From NCBI GenBank assembly GCA_963807225.1, contig CAWEAD010000007.1, forward strand, positions 372,001-436,000: 64,000 nt of DNA, in the 5' to 3' direction. This stretch comes from JAGVGT01 sp963807225 (GTDB lineage Bacteria > Desulfobacterota > Desulfobulbia > Desulfobulbales > JAGXFP01). A program made the position numbers and the translations under genes. This document shows, one piece after another, positions 43,129-51,944 of the stretch; position 1 is the stretch's first letter, and each line of letters opens with the position of its first letter. The notes under the pieces are model-generated. The model worked only from the letters and a program-made list of their open reading frames with translations, searched no databases and was not told the DNA's origin.

Positions 43129-45672
43129 ATGAAGAAAAAGGCGATCGTCATCCCAAACTGGTTGCTTTGCCTTGCAGTCTCCCTGACCATCCTGTTCGGC
43201 ATGCTCTGGGGTTATTTCCCGCTGAGGTACCTGGATCTAAAATTCTACGACGTCCTTTCCCAGTACCGGCAGCGTGACACCCCGAGCCCGGTCGTGATAG
43301 TCGCCATCGATGAAAAGAGTACCCGGGAATTGGGGCCTTGGCCCTGGCCCCGTTCCTATCAGGCCGAGATTATCAATAAGATCTCAGGAGCCGGAGCCAA
43401 GGCCATCGGCCTGCATCTGCTCTACCCCGATGCCGAGGTCAACCCGGCCCTCAATAAAATCAAGGCCATCCGCAGGACTCTGAGGGATGACCCGGCTTAC
43501 CGGAGCAACCAGGTATCCGGGAAAATCGACGAGATTCTGGCTCAGACCGAAGAAGAAATAGATGGAGACGCCCTGTTGGCCGCCGCAATCAAACCGGCCA
43601 GCAATATCGTCCTTCCCCTGCGATTCGACTGGACTACCACCACTGATTCGCCTCAGGAAATTCCGGGTTGGTTAAAGAAAAACTCCCTGGAGAAATCGTT
43701 TTCAACTCCAAGCCCCCAAGAACTCCTGGCCGACCTCGGCAACCCCTTGCTGGCCTTCCGGCCCGAGCGACGTCCGGTGAATCTGATCCCAACCTTCTCG
43801 GCTCTAGCCGTAATGGCCGGCCGCCATGGACATATTTCGTTTCAACCCGATCCGGACGGAGTTCTGCGCCGGGATCAACTTCTGGTCCCTTATCGTAATC
43901 ATCTTATACCCTCATTCGCCTTGCAGATGGCCCTGGCTTACCGGGACAAATCAATCTCAGACCTGCATCTGATCACCGGCCACGATATCATCAAGGCCTT
44001 GCAGTTCGAGGGCACTCGGATACCGGTGGATCAGAATGCCAACCTGCTGATCGGTTTCGAAGACAATCGCTTTGTCATCTCCCGCTATTCCTTCGTCGAT
44101 GTAGAGCATGACCGGATTCCCCGCGGTATCCTGGAAGGCAAACTGGTCCTGATCGGGATCACCGATCCCAACCTGGTCAGAACTTTTCACACACCTTTGG
44201 GAGTACCCATGGCCCCGGTGGAAGTCACCGCCAACGCCACCGAAAACATCCTCAACAACAGCTTTTTGCAGCGCCCGAACTGGGTTTGGTTTCTGGACAG
44301 TTGCGCCCTGCTCTACTTCGGGATTCTCTTGCTCTATGTCACCAACTTGCTGAATTTCCGCTTGGGATTGCTGATTCTGTCCACCTTTCTGTTCGCCTGG
44401 TATGGCATGGCCCTGTTCATGTTTCTGAACAACGGTCTATGGCTGCACGTGGCGCCCCAGAGCCTGGCGGTGGTTGTGGGCTTTTCTCTGCAGCAACTCA
44501 ACCGCACCCTGGCCGCTCCCCGCAAGAAGAAGGATGATCAGACCGAAATGAACAAGATGCTGGGACTCTCTTTCCAGGGTCAAGGCATGCTGGACATGGC
44601 CTTCGACAGCTTCCGCAAATGTTCACTGAACGATCCTTCGGTACAGGAGGCCCTCTATAACCTGGGGCTGGATTTCGAACGTAAGCGCATGTTAAACAAG
44701 GCTGCCTCGGTCTACGAATATCTGCTCAAAACCGGCACTTACAAGGACGCTAATGATCGGCGCTGGCGAATCAAACGGGCCGAAAGCAAGAATCTCGGTC
44801 CCAATATGACCGGCCGGGCCGAAAATCCGGTGATTTTCGGCAACACCAACACCCGCCCCACTTTGGGTCGCTATGAAATCATCAAGGAAATCGGCAAGGG
44901 TGCCATCGGCACGGTCTATCTGGGTCGCGACCCCAAGATCAACCGCAAGGTGGCCATCAAAACCCTGCGCTATGAAGAAGTCAGCAGCGAGCAGTTGGCG
45001 GAGGTCAAGGAGCGCTTCTTCCGCGAAGCCGAGGCCGCCGGTCGTCTCAGCCACCCGAATATCGTTACCATCTTCGACGTCGGAGAAGATTACGACATCA
45101 CCTATATGGCCATGGAGTATCTCGATGGCCATGACCTGGCAAGTCATTGCCGCAAGGACAATATGCTGCCTCCCAAGGTGATCCTCAACATCATCATCCG
45201 GGCGGCCTTCGCCCTGGATTATGCCCATAAGCATAAGGTTATTCACCGCGACATCAAACCGGCCAACATCATGCTGACCGAAAAAGGCCACGTCAAGGTC
45301 ACCGACTTCGGCATCGCCCGCCTCACCACAGCCGACTCCACGCAGACCGGAGTTATCCTGGGCACCCCCAACTACATGTCGCCCGAACAGGTACTGGGCA
45401 AGAAACTGGACGGCCGTTCCGACATATTCTCGCTGGGCGCGGTATTCTATGAATTGTTGACCGGCGAGAAACCTTTCAAAAGCACTAATATCGGGAACCT
45501 GATGCACAATATCGCCAGCGCTAAGTACCGCCCCCTGCCTGAAGTCAGGCCGGATGTACCGGAATGTTGCGTGGCGCTGGTCAACAAGATGATGGCCAAA
45601 AGCCGCTCCCAGCGCTACAGCAATGCCGGAGAAATCGTTATCGAAGCCCAGCAGTGCTTGGAAAAAATCTGA
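43129..45672 (+). CDS. CHASE2-domain Ser/Thr protein kinase
   Basis: 847 aa from ATG 43129 (MKKKAIVIPNWLLCLAVSLT); an ATG at 43039 with AGGTG upstream would add 30 residues. TM1, then a periplasmic CHASE2 sensor (YLDLKFYDVLSQYRQRDTPS, VVIVAIDEKSTRELGPWPWP, GKLVLIGITDPNL, the usual end-of-CHASE2 motif), three closing helices, a TPR-like linker (FDSFRKCSLNDPSVQEALYN), then a C-terminal Hanks kinase: IGKGAIGTVYLGRD, VAIK, HRDIKPANIM, DFGIARL, GTPNYMSPEQ. Catalytic Lys, Asp and DFG all intact. Signal unknown. PP2C gene follows 55 bases on. Confidence 0.92.
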   Translation: MKKKAIVIPNWLLCLAVSLTILFGMLWGYFPLRYLDLKFYDVLSQYRQRDTPSPVVIVAIDEKSTRELGPWPWPRSYQAEIINKISGAGAKAIGLHLLYPDAEVNPALNKIKAIRRTLRDDPAYRSNQVSGKIDEILAQTEEEIDGDALLAAAIKPASNIVLPLRFDWTTTTDSPQEIPGWLKKNSLEKSFSTPSPQELLADLGNPLLAFRPERRPVNLIPTFSALAVMAGRHGHISFQPDPDGVLRRDQLLVPYRNHLIPSFALQMALAYRDKSISDLHLITGHDIIKALQFEGTRIPVDQNANLLIGFEDNRFVISRYSFVDVEHDRIPRGILEGKLVLIGITDPNLVRTFHTPLGVPMAPVEVTANATENILNNSFLQRPNWVWFLDSCALLYFGILLLYVTNLLNFRLGLLILSTFLFAWYGMALFMFLNNGLWLHVAPQSLAVVVGFSLQQLNRTLAAPRKKKDDQTEMNKMLGLSFQGQGMLDMAFDSFRKCSLNDPSVQEALYNLGLDFERKRMLNKAASVYEYLLKTGTYKDANDRRWRIKRAESKNLGPNMTGRAENPVIFGNTNTRPTLGRYEIIKEIGKGAIGTVYLGRDPKINRKVAIKTLRYEEVSSEQLAEVKERFFREAEAAGRLSHPNIVTIFDVGEDYDITYMAMEYLDGHDLASHCRKDNMLPPKVILNIIIRAAFALDYAHKHKVIHRDIKPANIMLTEKGHVKVTDFGIARLTTADSTQTGVILGTPNYMSPEQVLGKKLDGRSDIFSLGAVFYELLTGEKPFKSTNIGNLMHNIASAKYRPLPEVRPDVPECCVALVNKMMAKSRSQRYSNAGEIVIEAQQCLEKI

Positions 45673-45726
45673 AACACGGCCAACCTTTGGCTTAGCTCCC
45701 CGAAAGCACTTTGCAAGGAACGCCCT

Positions 45727-46491
45727 TTGAATTTCAAAGTCCATGGCCAATCCGACGTCGGCAGAAAACGTCAGAACAACGAAGACAACTTCGGCATAGA
45801 TAAGGAGATGGGGCTTTTTATCGTAGCCGACGGGATGGGCGGCCATGCCGCCGGCGAGGTGGCGAGCCGGATGGCCATCGAACTGATCATGGATTACATC
45901 CGACGCACCAACGAGAGCGACGAACCTTACCTGACCGGATTCAACACCAAGTATTCCCGGGCCGGAAACCGTCTATGTTCCGCCGTTATTTTAGCTAACC
46001 AGGTCATTTCCGACTCCGCCGCCAGCCGGCAGGAATGGCTAGGCATGGGAACCACACTGGTTGCCGCCTGGCTTGGCGATCCCGACCAGTCAAGGCTTTC
46101 CATCGCCCACGTCGGGGACAGCCGGGTCTATATCCTGCGACACGGCCGGCTCCAACAGCTGACCACCGATCACTCCCTGGTCGAGGAACAGATCAGGGAA
46201 GGTTTGATCACCAGGGAAGAAGCCCAGAACTCCATGAATCGCAACATGATCACTAGAGCCCTGGGATACCGGGAAAGGGTCAAACCCGATATTATCGAGC
46301 TGGATCTTGAACCGGGCGACAAGCTGCTGCTCTGCTCGGATGGACTCAATACCATGCTCACGGACCAGGAAATCCACCGGATCATCATGCTGAATGGCAA
46401 CATTGCCACGGCCTGTCAGCAGCTGATCAATGCCGCCAACGACCAGGGCGGACGCGACAATACCACGGTAATCATGGCCAGTTTCCTTTGA
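45727..46491 (+). CDS. PP2C-family protein phosphatase
   Basis: 254 aa from TTG 45727 (AAGGAAC upstream), chosen because it opens NFKVHGQSDVGRKRQNNEDN, the PP2C start. Metal-binding Asp in LFIVADGMGGHAAGEVAS, MGTTLVAAWL, IAHVGDSRVYI, LTTDHSLVEEQI and the final GGRDNTTVIMA are all present. Presumably reverses the CHASE2 kinase's phosphorylations, an Stk/Stp pair on one transcript. Confidence 0.92.
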   Translation: MNFKVHGQSDVGRKRQNNEDNFGIDKEMGLFIVADGMGGHAAGEVASRMAIELIMDYIRRTNESDEPYLTGFNTKYSRAGNRLCSAVILANQVISDSAASRQEWLGMGTTLVAAWLGDPDQSRLSIAHVGDSRVYILRHGRLQQLTTDHSLVEEQIREGLITREEAQNSMNRNMITRALGYRERVKPDIIELDLEPGDKLLLCSDGLNTMLTDQEIHRIIMLNGNIATACQQLINAANDQGGRDNTTVIMASFL

Positions 46492-46600
46492 ACCCGTTGG
46501 CGCCTTACGGCGGGCCGTTTACCTTATTGCCGACCAAACAGGATTTAGCGCTTAATTTTAATCGGACGAACAGCGGCGGGAACCCGCAGACCAAAGCGGT

Positions 46601-47296
46601 TCAAGGCAGATAAAGTCGGTGTTGCCGGATGTAGCGCGCCACATCCGGCAACACCAGCCCTTCAAGAGGCTGACCGGCGGCCACCGCCCGCCGGACCATG
46701 GTCGAGGAGATCTCCACCGGCTCCATGGTTAACAGGTAAATGCGCCCGGGCCGATCGGCGGCGCACCAACACGAATTGTCCAGATCATAGCGGTAATCAC
46801 CCAAGCGCCCGATGGTTGCCCGCGCCTGCTCAGCGGCATACTCGGCCCGATTAATCACCACCAGATCGGCCAACCGGGGTAGTTCCCGGTAATTTTTCCA
46901 GGTCTGGAGTTCCAGAAAGGCGTCAAGCCCGATGATAAAGAAGAAGTGCTCCCCGCCCCCGGATAACCGGTGCAATTCCGCCAAAGTATCGACCGAATAG
47001 GATGGCCCGCGACGGGACCCCTCCAAATCGGAAACCATAAACCCCGGTTCCCGAGCCAAAGCCAGCCGGAGCATCTCGTAGCGGTCCGCAAACGGAGAAA
47101 GATCGCCCTCCACCTTATGGGGTGGCCGCGCCGCCGGGATGAAAAGCACCCGTTCCAGCTTCAAACTCCGGTGTACAAATCGGGCCAGAGCCAGATGCCC
47201 CAGATGCACGGGATCGAAAGTACCCCCCAGTACGCCGGTTCTCTTTATCGAATCAGCGTCCTTAACGTTTCCGCGCCACTGACCGCCGGGCGCCAC
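46601..47296 (-). CDS. nadD: Nicotinate-nucleotide adenylyltransferase
   Basis: 231 aa from GTG 47296. Makes deamido-NAD from NaMN and ATP. GGTFDPVHLGHLALA (about residue 24) is the nucleotidyltransferase HxGH motif with T, and EISSTMVRRAVAAGQPL is the ISSTxxR motif. The first ten residues may be overcalled. End of the rng-to-nadD operon, twelve bases after proA. Confidence 0.93.
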   Translation of the reverse strand: MAPGGQWRGNVKDADSIKRTGVLGGTFDPVHLGHLALARFVHRSLKLERVLFIPAARPPHKVEGDLSPFADRYEMLRLALAREPGFMVSDLEGSRRGPSYSVDTLAELHRLSGGGEHFFFIIGLDAFLELQTWKNYRELPRLADLVVINRAEYAAEQARATIGRLGDYRYDLDNSCWCAADRPGRIYLLTMEPVEISSTMVRRAVAAGQPLEGLVLPDVARYIRQHRLYLP

Positions 47297-47307
47297 GGCT
47301 GAACCTT

Positions 47308-48564
47308 TCAGGCCCGCACCTGCCCTTCCCCGTAAACGATGAACTTTCGGGCCGTCAGTTCCTTCAAACCCATGGGGCCATAGGCGTGAAGCTTGCTGGT
47401 GCTGATACCGATCTCAGCCCCCAGACCGAACTGGCCCCCGTCACTGAAGCGAGTCGAGGCGTTGACCATCACCGCAGAGGCATCCACCTCACGCAGGAAA
47501 CGCTGAGCATGACTGTAATTTTCGGTGATGATCACCTCGGTATGCTGGGACCCGTAGCGGGTGATATGCGCCATGGCCTGATCCATATCGCGCACCACCT
47601 TTACCGCCAGGATCAGATCAAGAAATTCGCGCCCCCAGTCATCTTCGTCGGCGGGACGACATTCAGGCAGCAAGCGGCAGGTTTCGGGACACCCCCGCAG
47701 TTCCACCCCGGCCCCGGTCAAGGCCTTGGCCACCACGGGTAAAAAGGCGGGGGCCAGATCGCCATGGACCAGCAGGGTTTCCAGGGCATTGCAGACCCCG
47801 GGCCTCTGGACCTTACTGTTCATGACAATATCCACCGCCATCTCCGGCCGGGCATTGTCATCGACATAGATATGACAGACCCCTTTGTAATGCTTCAAGA
47901 CCGGTACCCGTGAATTCTGGGCGACAAAACGGATCAGACTCTCACCGCCTCGGGGAATGATCAGGTCCAGATATTCTTCCAGTTGCAACAGAGCGGTGAC
48001 CGCCTCGCGGTCGGTAACTGGCACCACCTGCACGGCATCCTGATCCACCCCTCCCCGTTTCAGGGCCTTTTTCAGAACCCCGGCCAGGGCCAGGTTGGAA
48101 TGAATGGCCTCGGAGCCGCCCCGAAGAAACACGGCATTGCCGGCTTTAAGGCATAAGGCGGCGGCATCTACCGTGACGTTGGGTCGGGATTCGTAGATCA
48201 TGCCGATCACTCCAAGCGGGATCCGCATCCGGCCGACCGTAATGCCGCTGGGGCGCCGGATCATCTCGCTCACTTCTCCCACCGGGTCCGGCAAGGCGAT
48301 AACCTCGCGCAATCCGGCGATCATGCTCTCGATGACCCGATCGGTCAGGGCCAGGCGATCCAGCATGGCGGCCGACAGCTCCCTTTCCCGGCCGGCCGAC
48401 AGATCCTTGCGGTTTTCCTCTTGAATGAAATCCTTCTCGGCCAGAAGGCCATCGGCCATATGGGCCAGAACCAGATTCTTAATCGCGGTAGGCAAAATGG
48501 ACATCTGCCGCGAGGCTCGTTTGGCGGCAATTGCCATCCCGGTGATCTGTTCGGTAATCGTCAT
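47308..48564 (-). CDS. proA: Gamma-glutamyl phosphate reductase
   Basis: 418 aa from ATG 48564 (AGGAAAGG upstream); a longer in-frame extension to 48798 runs through a repeat and is rejected. NADPH-dependent second step of proline synthesis. Catalytic Cys in KVQRPGVCNALETLLVH, plus ESRPNVTVDAAALCLKAGNA, VFLRGGSEAI, LIIPRGGESLI and YGPMGLKELTARKFIVYGEG at the end. Confidence 0.95.
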   Translation of the reverse strand: MTITEQITGMAIAAKRASRQMSILPTAIKNLVLAHMADGLLAEKDFIQEENRKDLSAGRERELSAAMLDRLALTDRVIESMIAGLREVIALPDPVGEVSEMIRRPSGITVGRMRIPLGVIGMIYESRPNVTVDAAALCLKAGNAVFLRGGSEAIHSNLALAGVLKKALKRGGVDQDAVQVVPVTDREAVTALLQLEEYLDLIIPRGGESLIRFVAQNSRVPVLKHYKGVCHIYVDDNARPEMAVDIVMNSKVQRPGVCNALETLLVHGDLAPAFLPVVAKALTGAGVELRGCPETCRLLPECRPADEDDWGREFLDLILAVKVVRDMDQAMAHITRYGSQHTEVIITENYSHAQRFLREVDASAVMVNASTRFSDGGQFGLGAEIGISTSKLHAYGPMGLKELTARKFIVYGEGQVRA

Positions 48565-48882
48565 TTGTCCTTTCCTCAGGCTGGAATTTATGCAGGCCGG
48601 CGCTAAAAGGGCCGGGAAGATATAGATTATAGCACCGGCGGGTGGAATCACAAGTACCGGGGAGGGGGAACCAGGCAAAAAATGAGCTACAGCTTTGCTG
48701 GCTTCGTAAAAAGTCTTGGGAGGGTCAAACAGCTCAACGAAGACTGCGAAAAGTTTGACCTTCGAAGAGTGATGTATTTTGAAAGTGAGGCCATACATGC
48801 GTTCTGCCGAACGAACAAAAATGCGTGACGCTGCGGCAAATCGGATTTATGTCCTCAGGGTTCTATCTGCGACACATCTGCT
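48565..48882. repeat. Repeat-bearing gap between proB and proA
   Basis: 318 bases in an otherwise tight operon. It contains the hairpin GGTCAAAC (48723-48730) / GTTTGACC (48753-48760) and the phrase CTTCGTAAAAAGTC (48702-48716), reminiscent of short intergenic repeats seen in sulfate-reducer-type genomes. No gene is visible; a weak reading frame on the minus strand only extends proA. Confidence 0.45.
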
Positions 48883-50037
48883 TCAGAGGATCACCAGATT
48901 GTCGCGGTGGATGACTTCGTCGCTGTCCTTGAACCCCAGGATATCTTCGATTTTCTTGGTGTGGGCGCCCCGGATCAGGTCTAGGTCGGCGGCCCGGTAA
49001 TTGACCAGCCCCACCGCGATCACCTCTCCGGCCTGATCGAGACACTGCACCGGTGCCCCGACCCCGAAGCGCCCATGAATCTCCAGCACTCCAGAGGGCA
49101 GGAGACTCTTGCCTCCGGTGGTCAGCGCCCGACAGGCACCCGCATCGAGAACCAGTTCCCCCTGCGGCTTCAGGGTGTAAGCGATCCAGTGCTTGCGACT
49201 TTGCAGCCGGTCGGCCAGCGGCATGAAAAAGGTTCCCACTTCGGCGCCCTCGAACAATTCTTCCAGGACCCCGCCCTTGAGACCGGGACCGATGAAGCAG
49301 CAACCACCGCGGGCCGCCACGGTCTTGGCCGCATGGATCTTGCTCCGCATCCCACCGGTTCCCAAGGCGCCGGCCAGGTTGCCGGCCATTCTTTCGACCT
49401 CCGCATTGACCCGGACCACGGTACTGACCCGCACCGCCGTACTCTCACGATCGGGGTTGGCGGTATAAAGTCCGTCGACATCGGTGAGAATGATAAAGAG
49501 ATCGGCTTCGATCAGGTTGGTGATCATCGCCCCGAGAGTATCGTTGTCGCCGAAGCGCAATTCCTCGACCGAGACCGTGTCGTTCTCGTTGATGATCGGA
49601 ATCAATTGCCAATCGAGCAGGGTAAGCAAGGTATTGCGGACGTTCAGATAGCGACCGCGCTGGGAGAGATCGTCGCGGGTGAGCAGCACCTGGGCCACCT
49701 TCTGGTCGAAAGCGGCGAAGATATCCTCATAGGCCCGCATCAGGTGGCTCTGCCCGGCGGCAGCCACCGCCTGTTTCTCGCGCAGGCTGATGTCTTTCCG
49801 GCTCAAACCCAGCTTGCGGCGCCCGGCCGCCACCGCCCCGGAACTGACCAGGATCACTTCGCGCCCGCTTTGCCGTAGGGACGAAAGCTGTCGAGCCAGG
49901 TCATGCATGGCCTCCCGGTTGAGGCCGGTCTGACCGGTCAGTACCGCACTGCCGACCTTGACCACCACCCGCCGGGCTTTCTCCAGATAACTCCGGCGCA
50001 ACTCCATACCTTCCGCCAGGGATATTTGCAGGGTCAT
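48883..50037 (-). CDS. proB: Glutamate 5-kinase with PUA domain
   Basis: 384 aa. Amino-acid kinase: RVVVKVGSAVLTGQTGLNRE, VILVSSGAVAAGRRKLGL, LIPIINENDTVSVEELRFGD, NDTLGAMITNL, LFIILTDVDGLYTANPD and GTGGMRSKIHAAKTVAARGG. The C-terminal PUA domain (about residues 290-384, LLPSGVLEIHGRFGVGAPVQ) is the form usually inhibited by proline. Overlaps obgE's stop by four bases. Confidence 0.95.
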   Translation of the reverse strand: MTLQISLAEGMELRRSYLEKARRVVVKVGSAVLTGQTGLNREAMHDLARQLSSLRQSGREVILVSSGAVAAGRRKLGLSRKDISLREKQAVAAAGQSHLMRAYEDIFAAFDQKVAQVLLTRDDLSQRGRYLNVRNTLLTLLDWQLIPIINENDTVSVEELRFGDNDTLGAMITNLIEADLFIILTDVDGLYTANPDRESTAVRVSTVVRVNAEVERMAGNLAGALGTGGMRSKIHAAKTVAARGGCCFIGPGLKGGVLEELFEGAEVGTFFMPLADRLQSRKHWIAYTLKPQGELVLDAGACRALTTGGKSLLPSGVLEIHGRFGVGAPVQCLDQAGEVIAVGLVNYRAADLDLIRGAHTKKIEDILGFKDSDEVIHRDNLVIL

Positions 50038-51041
50038 TCTTCCATCTCGTCCAGGATTTCAGCCAATCTGGCAATCAATTCAACTAACCCCTGACCGGTC
50101 AGGGCCGAGGCCGTCAAGACCTCGCGACCGGATTCTTTACGAAGTGCCCGGCATTGGCTGGTAACCTCGGCCGGAGTCAGTAAATCGATCTTGTTGAGCA
50201 GAATCAGTTGCCGCCGGTCGGCCAGCTCCTGGTTATATTGCCGCAACTCAGCCGCCAGGGTTCGATAGGCGGTAAGGGTATCGCAGCCGTCAGCCCCGGA
50301 GCCGTCCACCACCTCCAGCAACACCCGGGTGCGCTCGATATGACGCAGAAATTTGTGCCCCAGACCAACCCCGGAGTGAGCCCCCTCGATCAGTCCGGGA
50401 ATATCGGCGATGACGCAAGGGGCGCGTTCCGGAAAATTAAGAACCCCAAGTTGCGGTTCCAAGGTAGTAAAGGGATAGGACGCTACTTTGGGGTTGGCCG
50501 CCGAAAGACGGGAGAGAAGCGTCGATTTACCGGCGTTGGGCAGACCGACCAGACCGATATCGGCCAGGAGCTTCAATTCGAGGCGTAGCCAGCGTTCCTC
50601 GCCGAGCTGACCTTTGCCGGCCTGCCGTGGCGCCCGGTTATGGGCGGTAGCATAATGGACATTGCCGTTTCCGCCCCGACCGCCATGGGCCACGGTAATA
50701 CGTTCCCCATCCCGAACCAGGTCGGCCAGGATTTCGCCGGTCTCGTCATCCTTCAGGATTGACCCCAGCGGTACCAGAACCACCCGGTCTTCACCCTTGC
50801 GGCCGTGTCTGCGGCTACCCTGGCCGGACCGGCCGTTTTCGGCCTTGAAATGCGAACGGTATTTAAAATCAAGGAGAGATGTGAGGCGCGAAGAGGCCTC
50901 CAGATGCACAGAACCGCCGCGGCCGCCATCACCGCCATCCGGTCCGCCCTTGGGAACAAACTTTTCCCGTCGGAAACTTACGCATCCGTTACCGCCGTCA
51001 CCCGCCTTGACATAAAACCTGGCTTCATCGACAAATGCCAT
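50034..51041 (-). CDS. obgE: GTPase ObgE/CgtA
   Basis: 335 aa. N-terminal Gly-rich Obg fold (FYVKAGDGGNGCVSFRREKF, GGRGGNGNVHYATAHNRAPR), then a GTPase: G1 GLPNAGKSTLLSRLSAANPK, G2/G3 YPFTTLEPQLG and IADIPGLIEGA, G4 LNKIDLL, G5 SALTGQG. Lacks the extra C-terminal OCT domain, as in most Gram-negatives. Ribosome assembly and stress control; follows rpmA as usual. Confidence 0.95.
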   Translation of the reverse strand: MAFVDEARFYVKAGDGGNGCVSFRREKFVPKGGPDGGDGGRGGSVHLEASSRLTSLLDFKYRSHFKAENGRSGQGSRRHGRKGEDRVVLVPLGSILKDDETGEILADLVRDGERITVAHGGRGGNGNVHYATAHNRAPRQAGKGQLGEERWLRLELKLLADIGLVGLPNAGKSTLLSRLSAANPKVASYPFTTLEPQLGVLNFPERAPCVIADIPGLIEGAHSGVGLGHKFLRHIERTRVLLEVVDGSGADGCDTLTAYRTLAAELRQYNQELADRRQLILLNKIDLLTPAEVTSQCRALRKESGREVLTASALTGQGLVELIARLAEILDEMEE

Positions 51042-51124
51042 CGTCTGATCCGGGATGCTTGCGGTTATGGACCCGGGACGCCACCCGATACGGGGGCGTC
51101 CGGTAAAGAGTTTTACTGCCCGGC

Positions 51125-51391
51125 TTACAGAGTGGCTTCCACCGGATAAACGCTGACCCGCTTACGGTTCTGGCCGTAGTCTTCATATTTGACGACTCCG
51201 TCGACCTTGGCGAACAGGGTATAATCACGGCCGAGACCAACGTTGGTGCCGGGATGAATCTTGGTACCCAATTGCCGCACCAGAATATTGCCGGCCTTCA
51301 CCACCTGACCGGCGAAACGTTTGACGCCGCGGCGCTGACCTGAACTGTCACGTCCGTTTCTTGAACTACCGCCTGCCTTTTTATGGGCCAT
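51125..51391 (-). CDS. rpmA: Ribosomal protein L27
   Basis: 88 aa: MAHKKAGGSSRNGRDSSGQR, VKRFAGQVVKAGNILVRQLG, TKIHPGTNVGLGRDYTLFAK. Starts without the Firmicute-type cleaved leader. Downstream of rplU by 60 bases. Confidence 0.96.
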   Translation of the reverse strand: MAHKKAGGSSRNGRDSSGQRRGVKRFAGQVVKAGNILVRQLGTKIHPGTNVGLGRDYTLFAKVDGVVKYEDYGQNRKRVSVYPVEATL

Positions 51392-51451
51392 CTCTACACC
51401 TCTTGCAAACTCGGGATAATTACCGGGATAATTGTTTGGAAAGGCAGCGGA

Positions 51452-51763
51452 TTAAGCGCTGATCCCTTCGATCCGCAGGGCCGTGTATTGCTGACGATGC
51501 CCGTTCTTGACTTGATAACCTTTGCGGCGTTTCTTCTTGAAAACCACGACCTTCTTGGCTTTGCCCTGAGCCAGGATGGTGGCGGTAACCTTGGCGCCCT
51601 CGATCACCGGCTGCCCGATGTTGACTTGCTCGCCCGCGCCGACCAGCAATACCTCGCCCAGCTCGACGGTTTCGCCGACATTGCCGGCCAATTTCTCTAC
51701 CCGCAGCTGATCGCCCTGGGCCACCTGATACTGTTTACCGCCGGTGCGGATAATAGCGTACAT
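51452..51763 (-). CDS. rplU: Ribosomal protein L21
   Basis: 103 aa from ATG 51763 (MYAIIRTGGKQYQVAQGDQL); the 13 extra codons upstream are discarded. KKVVVFKKKRRKGYQVKNGH and RQQYTALRIEGI complete the family pattern. Confidence 0.96.
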   Translation of the reverse strand: MYAIIRTGGKQYQVAQGDQLRVEKLAGNVGETVELGEVLLVGAGEQVNIGQPVIEGAKVTATILAQGKAKKVVVFKKKRRKGYQVKNGHRQQYTALRIEGISA

Positions 51764-51878
51764 GATCTCCTCCAACTCCGATAAAGATATTCTACCGATC
51801 ATTTACCGGTTACTCACCGGATTGACCAGTCCTGTTCGCGGGAGACGGACCGTTCTCCGCCCATGCGTGAAACAGAGA

Positions 51879-51906
51879 TAAATAACAGAAAGCGCATTTT
51901 TGTCAA
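51879..51906 (-). promoter_or_regulatory. Promoter of rplU-rpmA
   Basis: Minus-strand TTGACA (51906-51901, perfect -35), a 16-base spacer and TATTTA (51884-51879). It lies about 115 bases before rplU's ATG, in the rng-rplU gap, and leaves a leader long enough for an L21-type regulatory structure. Confidence 0.55.
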
Positions 51907-51944
51907 CTTAAAACAATGGGCCGGGACAGATATTCGGCCGCCGG

